NCBI GenBank assembly: GCA_964030785.1 | Contig: OZ034973.1 | Location: forward strand, 62,001 to 126,000 | Source: Siderastrea siderea | Taxonomy: Eukaryota > Cnidaria > Anthozoa > Scleractinia > Rhizangiidae | Direction: 5' to 3' | Length of the DNA stretch: 64,000 nucleotides | In this document: positions 35,401-47,400 of the stretch, one piece after another | How positions within the stretch are numbered: the first letter of the stretch is position 1 | Layout: every line of letters begins with the position of its first letter | The notes under the pieces: generated by a model | What the model was told of the DNA's origin: nothing | Seen by the model: the letters and a program-made list of their open reading frames with translations, nothing else | The model's database searches: none | Translations under genes and position numbers: made by a program

Positions 35401-38400
35401 AAAAAGAATAATTTATGAGGGAATTCTCTAATCAAAGGAAAGTTACTTAATCGTGAATAGGACATTAAAATGAAAATGTCTTTACGATCTTTTTCACTAT
35501 GAATGATATTTCAACTGCAAATCTCATTACCGTAGCATAGCATCTTTTATCGTATAACAGTAGTCACTTGAAATGTGACTACATTGTATTGTCCTGTTGC
35601 CAGTATGAACTGAACAATCACTGATTGATTCACAGAAACCACTTGAAGAAGATCCCTCAGCCAGTGACACCTCATCTCCCGAGAGGACAGATGACGTCAC
35701 CACAGAGTTTGAATGTAACGTTGAACGCGTGGATGTAGATCTTATGTCAGCGGAATCCCCAATGGACGGCAGTGATTTAGACGGGGACTTCGAGCGTCGT
35801 ACAACATCTAGCGACGAGCGAGAGCTGGCAAATGTACCCCCCTGGCTAAGAGAGGCAGTCAAGTAAGTAAACGATTGTGTTTTAAAGTGACGCAGTGGGG
35901 AGGGGAAAGATTTTTTCTAGGTGGGGGCTTAAAAATGTGCCCAGAATTTTTCTGGGCGGGAAGGTACTATTTGGGTTTAACTTAGATGTTAATAGCATTC
36001 ACCTTACGCGTTTTTAGCCCATGGGCAGCCTTTTACAATATGACTTCATTCGCACTTTAGCGTGAACGAATACATCCTTCCGGGTGTTTAGCTCTTTCAA
36101 AAGCTTTCGTGACTGAGGTTGCGTGACTTTCGCATTGTGTGACATACAGTTTAGAGTGCTTTACGTGACACGCCTTACAATCGCTTTTGACATGAGATAG
36201 TCTTCGTAAAGCGCTATTTTTGCTTGGTGTGACGCCCTAAGCGTGTCGCTTTTTGAGTGATGCTCACGTGACTTGCTTTACCTGCTCTTATTTAGCTTCG
36301 TGTCAAAGTAACGGGGTTCCATTGCGCTTTGTTTGCAGAGAAAAGAAACAGAAGGACCAAGAGCAGCAGGAAATGGCCGATGAAAAGGATCAGACTCGTC
36401 CTGATTTCTCAGCCAGTGATACCTCAGCTCCTGCGCAGACAGATGACGTCACGCCAGAGTTTCAATGTAACATTGAACGCGTGGATAAAGATCTCATGTC
36501 GCCAGCAGAATCCCCCATGGACGGTAGCGATTTAGACGGGGACTTCGAGCGTCGTACAACATCTAGCGACGAGCGAGAGCTAGCAAATGTATCCCCCTGG
36601 CTGAGAGAGGCCGTCAAGTAAGTAAAGTGACGCACTGAGGGAGGAAAGCTTTTTATCCGGGGTGGGGAGCGCTTTAAAACGTGCCCAAGAAAGTTTGGCA
36701 GGCGCTTACGTGACCGAGATTGCGTCACTCGCGTTGTTTGACATACGGTGTAGATTACTTGACGTGTACCTGACGCTTCCTACATTCGCACTCAGACATG
36801 ACATATTTCCCGTGATGCACTATGTTTGGCCTTCAAAGCTTTCTGTGGGGCGCTTACGGTGACGGATAATTTTGAGTGATACTTACGTGGCTTGCTTTGC
36901 CTTATTTAGCCTCGTCTTAAAGTAACGTAGTTCTACTTCGCTTTGTCCACAGAGAAAAGAAACAGAAAGAGCAACAGCAACAGCAACAGCAAATGGCCCC
37001 TGAAAAGAATAAGACTTGTCCTGCTGTCGAGGCTGACGAAGCTGACGCGACAGTTGAGAGCACCACGATTATCGTGGCTACTCCAGCCTCTAAAGACATC
37101 TGCACTGATTTCGTTGCAGACGAGCTGAGTAAAATAGTGGCACAACTTAGCTTGATGAATGCTGACATGACAGAGGATGAGCATGCTGACGCAATGGCAT
37201 CTTTGCTGTTGCTACGCGACGAGGCTAGGTAAGGTATGACGTAAAATGGAATGTATTCTGCAAAACACAGGCGAGATGGCAATACAGGTGGATTGAGGAC
37301 AGATGCAAACTTGAAATTAAGTCTCAAATGAGCCGTCGATCTTCAGACCGATTAAAATCCCCCAAGAAAATATGAGCTACCCCCCACCTACCCTTCTGTA
37401 ACCTATACCTTAATGAACAAACCCGGGCTCCACTAGACACCAGTCTTGTTGCGAAATGGGCCACCTTTGCGTTAATAAAGTTTCCTGCCTATCTACAGCG
37501 GAACCCCTACATAACGAAGACCCCGGTATAACGAGCATAAATATTCTTCAGCCCAGACAAGAATCCCGATATATCATACCCATGTCATAACGAACGCATT
37601 TTTCCATCCCTTGGCCCTTCGGGCTCCCACTGTAGCTCACACGCTTGCACACTAGATTAGCCTTAGGAACTAAGCTTAGGGACCCAACTACGTTTCCTTG
37701 CAAAACAGAGACAGAAAAACTACTTTTCAAAATAAACAAAGGGGTTAGACCTAGTTCAAACGTCAAACTTTACATGTGCCGATCCTAATGCAAGTTAGCA
37801 AAAACAATAACTTTTGTTCATTTGCATTAGTTTCGGAACATGTAAAGTTCGACATTTGAACTGGGCCTTAGTTTCTAAGGAAACTGTGGCGCTGCGTCGG
37901 TGGGGAAGTGAAACACAAAACTTTGGATTTATCAACAGAGTTGATAAAGTAAATTGGCCACCGTAGAAAAATTGAAAGCTAGCAACAACGAATGTTTATG
38001 TCGTCGAGTAGAACCTCTAAGCCTCGAAAGGGAAGACCTCATTCTCGCTTGCACCTGGATAGAAGGTTTGACCTTTTTAAGTGGGTTATTGTTTATTGCT
38101 TTTGTTTAGGGAGAGGGAAGAAGCCATAAAAGGAGACAAACTTGACAGTGAAGTCAACAAGAACGTCAGCGAACACGATACCGTCATAGCAAGTTCTGTC
38201 AACGAAACTGAGTTGCCCGACAATGGCATGGATAACAAAGAAGACGAAAATGCAATTAAAGATGAAGATTGTGACGAGAAAACCATGTCAATGGATAGTG
38301 AAGGAAAACAAAAAATGGCTGAACTTGAAGAAAAGGAAAGACTGCTTAGAGCACATTTTGACGAGACAAATAGTGTCTTTATTGAAGGAATCGAGAATAT

Positions 38401-41400
38401 GAAGGCAGCGCTCACAGCCAGTCAAGAAAAAGAAACAGCCATCAACCAGGACGTCGATGAAATGAAAATGAAATATGAAAACCTCAAGGAGGACTTGACA
38501 CGCCTGGATAAAATTACCAGAAGAAGGGAGCGCGAGGAGATAAAATGGAGGAAGAAAATGGATCAGAAACTTAAGAAAAGCGCAAGAAGACCGGAGAAAG
38601 TACGAGCTGAACGGCTTCTACATCAGGAGGAGATAGAAGAGGAAAAGGCCCAATCCGAAAGTCAGAATAATGATGCACAGGAACTGGCAAATGTAACGGG
38701 AAAGAAGTGTATTGACACACCCAGAGATACCAAGGATGCTTCCGGAAAGGATTTAAATTACTCCACTGAAGTTACAGAATACAGCAGCGTCAAGGAGCGG
38801 GAAAAGAAGCGAAGAGAATTGCGACGCCTGGAGAAACTGGAGAAAGAAGCAATGAAAAGAGAAAAGTTGGAAAGAAAAGAGCGCAGGAAGATTGAGAAAC
38901 AGAAGAGAAGAGTTAAACGAAAACTTGAGGAAATGAAGGTTAAGGAGTCAGTGGAGAAGGATAGTCTCGGGGTGTCTAACTGTGACAACGTGGAGCTTTC
39001 AGACGCTTTAATCAGTGCTGAGCATGACAAACCCGACGAGCTTGTGGGCGTTTGTAAAAACAAACAGCAAGGTGCTCTAATTTTTGCCACCTTTGATGCG
39101 GAAGAAGTCAGCAGCGAAGCCTCAAGCAGAGAATCAGAGCTAAAATCGCCTGCTGAGAAGTTATTGCTTCGTGAAGTACATGAAGATAATCAGAATTCTA
39201 AGTCCTGCGGCATCAAAGACGGTGAGATAGTAACTGCAGAATCATTTCTGTCTCAAGCCCAAGAAGACCAAGATGACATTATCCTTGAGGAAATTCCAGA
39301 ATGCTTAGATCCTGAAATAGAATCAGAAAGTGGCGAACAAAGATCACTCAAATTTGAAAATAATGCTGTGGGGTCAAGTGAGGGGTCCGCCGACGCTGGG
39401 GAATTGAAAGAGAATAATTCCGAGGAATCCGCAGCGCCTAATTATTCAGAAGGACAGCAGAACCTTTCCTTGAATATGCAAATGAAGATGAGAGCAAAGG
39501 ACACCACAGATGATGTGCGAAAAGAAGACTGTTACAAAGAAATGTCTGAGGATCTCATCAGAGACGACATTCAAGCGGTTGAAGAGAGCGACGATCAAGA
39601 TATTGATGAAAGCAGCCCTGTCTTCAACAAACCAGCGCCATTAACGAGAAAGCAGTCTTGCATATTTACGCCCTTTGGTCTAACACCGTTCTTCCATTCG
39701 CTTAAAAATCCAAGCGATAATGAAATACCAGAAAAAATAGACTCTTCTTTTGAAGGTACGGACAAGTATCAACTGCCATTTGAAAAGGCACTCTCTCTTC
39801 CTGATCATGAAGAAACCTACAAACTTTTGGATGCAAGTGTGGATTGCATCCTCGAAGAACTAAGTGACGTACCAAGGGATAACATTATGCTGCCCGATAA
39901 AGAGACTTCAGAGAAAATTAACGACAACTTTAATGTGTCGTCAGTGGGCGAAGTCAACACGGAGCAAGGCCATATCTCGAATATATCAGTGAATGAAGAC
40001 GAAGATATTCAGGATATTCTATCAACTTTCCAACTGACCGATGGTTTCACCAGTCTCACACCAGTCAGCGAGGGTAACAACGAAGAAACGACTGAAGAAA
40101 AGTCTTGGAATGATGAGTCTGAGCTGCATATTAGCGATCTGCCCAAGGGACTCCAGGAGGCGCTAATGCAAAAGTGCATGGACTGCACAGGAGACCTTGG
40201 AGCTGGAAAAATACAAGTTCAACTAGTCTATGAAGAAGTAATCCTCCGCTCTTTCGACCCAAACCCCTCTATAGTCTGTGAAGAAGAGGTCAGTCCACAG
40301 CATAGCAACCTATTTGGAGGCTCGGTGGAACAAGTGAGCGAAGAGGAGTTAGAAGATGACTCGTCGATCAAAGAGCCTTTATCCAATGACCAACGCTTTC
40401 TACCTTTCGTCCATCATTGTGATGAAAAAGGCCAACCAAAGAAGCCGTTTGTGCGTGATGATGAAGATGCGTCACAGCTAGAGCAGAGTGTGGAATACGA
40501 GGTTTCTCTTGCTGGCGACGATGAATTGAGTTGCTGCGAGGAGGTAAGCTCAGTTCGTGAAGATGATAACGACCTAACAAAAGATATCGAGGTATCTGTG
40601 GTCCATGGTGAGGAAATAGATTACATTGAGGATGTTATATCTGTAGAGGAGTCAGCTCCGGGAAATCATGAGGTCGTGACAGAGGATGTTGAGGTATCTA
40701 CTGCTCATAGTGAGGATGTAGACTTCATCGAGAATGTGATATATGAAGAGGACGTAGAACTAGTTGCCAAAGGAGATAACATAGAGACAAACGCTATTGA
40801 GGTATCAGCTGTCCGTGATGAAAATATTGACAATACTGAAGATTTGATGTCTGGAGATGATTCAGTTGTGGAAGACGATAACGCACTGACAGAAGATATA
40901 GAGGTATCAACTGTCCATGAGGGGGATTTGGAATTCCTTGAGGGTGTGATGTGTGAAGAAGAGGTTGAGTCATTTGCAGTAGATGAAGACCTCCAGATAG
41001 AAGATATCGAGGTATCCAGCGACCATGATGAAGATTTAGACTTCATCGAGGATGTGATGGCTGAAGAAGATTCAGTTGCGGAAAGTGATTACGTACACAC
41101 TGAGGATGATGAGGTATCTACGGTCGATGAGGAGGATTTAGATTACATTGAGGATGTGGTGTGTGTATTGCTTGCAGCTAGAAACGATACCAACGTTGCT
41201 GATAAAGGCTACAGCGAGGACAAGATAAGTGAAGTAATTAATAGCGAAGAAGTGAAACCAAGTCCACCAGGCACCAATCTCTGTCCATCAAGCAAGAAGC
41301 AGTCTGCAGAGCTGGTTGATGGCGTCCACAGTTCAGCATCAATTGAAGGCAAAAACTCAAAAGAACAGGAGTTTATCGATGAGTTTGACGAGTTGCTGGA

Positions 41401-44400
41401 CCAAGTTGAAGAAGAAATGAGCCGGAAGGATTTGCTTTCACACATTTCTTTCTGTGAGAAGGAGAAATGCCAAGATGAGAGCAGAGTTGATGACGACGAT
41501 AAATCTCCAGAGATACCGCTGTCAATTCAAGAAGACATCGAGGATAGAACCGTTCCAGTGAACAATGTTCTGTTAAGTGATTCAAGTCCTCAAGTCGACG
41601 ACAAGATTCTGGTTGTTACTGCAACGATTGAACCATCAAAAGATAAAACTGGTTCTCTTGGAATACAGTTGCAATATGCCGACGAAAGTGCAGAAGAAAG
41701 GAAGCCACATTCAGCTGGTGACACAAACGAAGAGATTGATTCTTCCTGGGGGTCATTTTGTGACTTGCTACCACCACTATCTTCTGATGCTGGCGTTCCT
41801 TCATTCGTCCTTGAACACGTTGACAGCGCTGTAAATATGAACAAAGGACATGACGAACGCGAAGCAATGCACTTCTCTGAATTGCGACTTGCAGTTGAAG
41901 ACGTCACAGCCGACACTCACTCGGTTGCAGAGGCAAAAGCCCCATTTGCATATGATGGACAGGACAATCGAGTCAAACAAAAACTGGCGATCTCTAAAGG
42001 CGATGCCGATGAGTTCATTGATGATTTTGATCGTTACCTGGATGACATAGAAGAAGATATACGCTTTAAGGAATACAAGGAATATGAAAGCAATTCTTAT
42101 TCCTCGGTCAGTGATAAAGACAAAAATAAAGTTGATGACGACATGTGCTCCTCTGCAGACGAAGATTCAGTGCAAGAGACTATTACCTCAGTATCTGATG
42201 CAAGCTTTACAGTCTCATCTCTGTCGTCGAGTGATCAGGAGGTACCAGCTGCAAGAGATGGCGATCTGTCTGTTATTTTTGAGGAAGACGAAAAGGATTA
42301 TCTAGGTTCTGGATCTCAATCGAATGTCTTGATTAAAGAGGATCCAGCTGAGGAGTCCTTTACGTCTGTGTCTCAGTTAATCGATGAAGAGTTATCGATG
42401 GCGTCCTGTGAACAGGAGGTAACAGATATCAAAGATGGCTATCCATCCGATATTTCAGAAGATGAAGACGACGATCCAGATTCGTGGGATGCCTTGGATA
42501 ATCTAACCATGCCGTGCTGCCGAACTGGAAAGTGCAGTTCTTGCTTGAATACATCTGTAGTTTCAAAAGAATCTAATACCAAACTGTTAGTGCAGAGTAG
42601 CTTGAACCGCCAGAAGTCATTAGCTGCATTGAAGAACATTTCAGAATATCTTCTCCAAGAAATGTGGTTGGATGCTTTCAAGGCTGCAACTGCTAACACA
42701 AGAGAAGTCATTAACAGCAATGCAGCACAGGCCATAGTTGAAGAAATTCAATTGAATAAAGACGTTTCATCTGAACGGAAAGAACATCTTCCCAAGGGGC
42801 TAAAACAATCGAAAGAAGAACTTATTGGGATTCCAGATGAACAACGGACATTGTGTAAAGCTAACAAGAAACTTCAAGCATCCCTTGAGGCAGTGGAAAG
42901 GAGGAACAAAGCTTTGAAGGAAATTGTTCATTTCACCAACAAGGAGAATGAAAAGCTGTTGGATCAGGTTATCTCCATGAAGGAGGAAGCAAAAACATCA
43001 AAGATGGAAACACAGAGTTTGCAGAATGAGCTGGAGGCGGTGAAACGTGAACTTAAGCATCTTAAAGCCGGTGAGGAATACAAGGAAAGAGAGTTGGCAA
43101 ACTTAAGAGATGATATCGAGAGAAAAGAACAGAGATTAGAGAATGTGGAAGATGAGTTGGATTATGCACAGATGGATTGTAAAGATCTACTTTACGATGT
43201 CGATTCGTTAAAGGACAAACTTGAAAGAAGTGAACAAAGCAATTTACAGTTAAATCGTCGAGTTGATGAGCTTAAAGTGGTTATCAAAGAATTGAAGGCG
43301 ACTGCTAATCTTGGTAATAACGAACATGGTTACGGGTACCTACGTGAAGAGGTAGAGCAGTTGAAAGGATCTCTGGACTTGAGTAAACACCACGAAGAAA
43401 TGTTGGAATGTCAACTAGATGGCTTGGTGAAAGACTTCAATAATTTAAGAGGGAGAAAAGAAGAGATTATAAGCAACTACAAACAACAAATATTTTGTCT
43501 GTTGAAGAAAAATTCTAAGATGGAAGCTGAGCTATCAAAGTTGTCTGATACCTCAAAGGATGAGCTGTGTAACGAGCTAATTATGAAAGAGGAACAAACC
43601 AAAATTTTAAAGCAGCTTCAGGACCAGCTGGGTGCTCTTGAGAAAGATAATTCAAAGTTGAATGAAGAACTAAATGCACAAAAGATGAAGTCGTTGGGTA
43701 AAGAAAAGGATTTAAGCGAACTGAAAAAGGAAACGACCAGAGTTATAGAGCAACTTCAGGGACAGCTTTTTTCCCTTGAGACAGAAAATACCAGAATGAC
43801 CGCAGAACTTTCCAAGGTATCGGAGAAAGATAATCAGTTAAACGAACTGAAAGAAGAAAAGGCAAGGATAACGGTTGAACTTGAAGATCAACTTTCCAAG
43901 CTTAACAAGGAAAATTCCAGGTTAATGGCTGAACTGTCAATGGCATCGAACAAAGATAAACAGCTGAGCGAGCTTCAAGACGAAAAGATCAAGATTACAG
44001 TGGAATTCCAAACGCAGCTATCTAAACTTGAGAAAGAAAAATCCACCATGGTGGCTGAAAGGTCAAAGATTTCACATAAAGATAACCAAATAAAGGAGCT
44101 ATTAGAACAACTTGAAAACGTAAGGAATCAGAACAAATTTCTTCAAGACGAAGCGTTGGAAACTAAACAGCAATTAGTGGATGAAATCATTTCTCCTGAA
44201 GAGCCACAAGAACAGGTCAAGTGCTCGAGAACGGAGCATAGAAATAACAAGAACAAGATTAGAAAGTTGAAGAAACGCATTCAACAAAAGGAGCAAGAGA
44301 TTGCACGCTTAGGAAGGTTCATCCAGCAGGGGGGTCTTAATACTATGGAAATAAAACTGTGGCATGCACAGTACGTCAAACAACAAAAAGACATGGAGAA

Positions 44401-47400
44401 AAAGCTTCGAGGCATTGAACAGCAGCTTCAAAAAAAAGAGCGTGAACTGGATGAAACAAAGAAAGGCTTAAGAATCGTAACGGGAACGACCGAAGCTCTG
44501 AAACGTTGTGTTAAAGAGATGGAGAACTATGTGGAAGATTTTTTTGAAAACTCAACTACCTGTAATTCAGATATTTCATCGCTTCCTCACGATAGCCGTC
44601 ACGAGAACCTTAATGACTCAGCTAACTTGGATATCTGCGTGCTTGAAGATGATGGAGCTCGAGAGTTAGCCAGAAACAAAGAGGAAGAAGATGGGGTTAA
44701 TGGGCTGGTTGTGAGGAGAGAGGAAGATGATGGATCTCAGGAACCGAAGACAAATACAGAGAATGAAGTTGGAAATGAAAGGCTATCCGTAATTGCAGAG
44801 GAAGATACCGGATCTAAAGGGCCAGTGGTAAATAAAGAGGAACGAGCTGGACATAACCGGTCGTTAATAAACAGAACTGAAGAGGCTGGACCTAACGGGG
44901 TGTCTATAAATACCGATGACAACAAAGAGGACGCAGCTGGACAAAACGGGTTGTCTATAAATACAGACAACAATAAAGAGGAAGCAGTCGGACATAACGG
45001 GTTGTCAAAAAATACAGATGACAATAAAGAGGACGAGCCTGGATATAACGGGATATCTTTCCATACAGGGGAAGAGACCGGTTTTAATCTGGGGTTGACC
45101 ATGAATGCAGAGGAAGGCTCCAAGGTGATCGAATTCCAGCTGGTGCACCTGAATCAACTCCTAAAGGATTCTGCTGAAGACGTGCAGTACTTGTCTAAAA
45201 CACTTCGACAAGAACGGGAAAGGTGGAGACAGAAAAGGTGGCAAGGGACTGAGGAGGAAGTAAAATGGCTGAGGATACAATTGTGCACAAAAGAGGCTGA
45301 GATGGAACAGTTGACCAATGATAGTATCAGGTACATGCACAAACTTCATACTACCATCAAAGCACTTGAAGGAGAGCTGGAAAGTACGAAAATTGCATTA
45401 AAAGAAAAGACAGATGCATTAGACCGAACAGATGAAAAGTTACAATTACAAACGTCGCTTGTTGCCACTGCGGAGGAAAAACATGAAGAGGTTGTTAAAC
45501 AACTTCAAAGAGATCTTGAATGCGCCCAAAGCTTGTTAAAGGAGAAAACAGATGCGTTAGAGCAAGCGAAGGACAGCCTACAGTTACTGACGTCACTTCT
45601 TGCTACTAGAGAGGAAAAAAATGAAGAGCTTTTCAAACATCTTCAAGAGAATCTTGATTGTGCCCAGATATCGTTAAAAGAGAAAACAGACGCGTTAGAA
45701 CGAACAGAAGAAAAGCTACAACTGCAAACGTCACTGCTTGCTACTGCAGAGAAAAAACATGAAGAGATTATTAAACACCTTCAAGAAGATCTTGAATGCG
45801 CCCAATTTTCCTTAAAAGAAAAAACAGATGGGTTAAAGCAGAGGGAAGAAAAGTTACAATTACAAGCATCACTTCTTGCTGCTGCAGAGGAAAAACAAGG
45901 GGAGACTGTGAAAAAACTCCAAGAAGATCTTAAATTCTCCCAGTTTTCGTTAGGGGAGAAAACAGATGCATTGCAGCAAACAGAAGAAACGTTACAAACT
46001 CAAACGTCACTTGTTGCTACTGCAGAGGAAAAATATAAAAAAGTTGTGAAACAACTTAAAGAAGATCTTGAAAGCACTAAAACTTCGTTAAAGAAGAAAA
46101 CAGATGCGATAGTGCAGACAGACGAAAAGTTACAATTAGAAACGTCACTTCTTGTTGCTACAGAAGAAAAATATCAAGAGACTGTGAAGAAACTCCAAAA
46201 AGACCTTAAATTTGCCCAGATCTCGTTAAAGGAAAAAGCAGATGCGTTTGAGCAGAGAAAAGAAAATGTACAAACACAAACACCACTGCTTTCTACTAAA
46301 GAGAAAGAACATGAAGAGATTGTCAAGCAACTTCAAGAAGATCTTGAGTGCGCCCAAAGCTCATTAAAGGAAAAGACAGATGCGTTAAAGCAAACAGAGG
46401 AAAATTTACAAATACAAAGAACACTTATCGCTACTAAAGATCAAAAACATAAGGAGCTTGTTAAGCAATATCAAGAAGATCTTGAACACGCCCAAATTTC
46501 GATAAAGGAGAAAACGGATGAGTTAAGGCAAATGGAGGGCAAGCTGCAAATACAAACATCACTTCTCGCTACTACAGAGGAAAAGTATGACGGCATTGTT
46601 AAGCAACTACAAGAAGATCGTAAACGTGCCAAAATTTCGTTGAATGAAAAAACGGATGCATTAAGACAAACAGAAGAAAAGTTCCAGACACAAAAGTTAC
46701 TTCTTGCTACTAGAGAGAAAAAACATGAAGAGACTGTGAAACAGCTTGAAGGTGATTTGAAAAGAGTGCAAACCTCTTTAAAGGAAAAGCAAGGTGCGCT
46801 GGAGGAAGCACAAGCAAACCTTCGACTTGAGCACATTTCAAGTGTCCGGGATAACGAACACGAGGGACTGGGATCTGTTAACAAGGACAATGATTTGAAA
46901 CTTCAGACCATGGTAAAACGACTGAAAGGAGATCTAGAGAAGTTGCAACTTTCTTTAAAACAAAAGACAGCAGTATTAGAACAAACGCAAATTCACTTGC
47001 AGTTGAAAACTTCGCTTCTAGATGGCGCAGATTCAAGCCGTGAGTACATTGTTAAACAACTTAAAGATGAGCTACAGAGGGCGCAAGATGATTTTAAGGA
47101 AAGGAAGGTCGAATTGGAAAAAGCACGGTTGGATATCCAGTCGAAATCATCACCTCTTACAAGTTTAAAGGCAAAACTGTGTCTGCGAGAAAATGAGCTT
47201 GAAGATGTAAAACTGGCTTACAAGCGTAGAGAGCTTGAGTTAGAACGCGTCACCGGGTCCTTAAACGAACTGAGGAGAGCGATGGAAATTTCTGACATCT
47301 TTCTCGTTGAGCAAAATAAAGAGCTTGTTTCTCTTAAGACCAGGTTAAACTGGAAGAATCGACATATCCCAAAAATGAAGCTAGTTGAGCCTACACAAGA

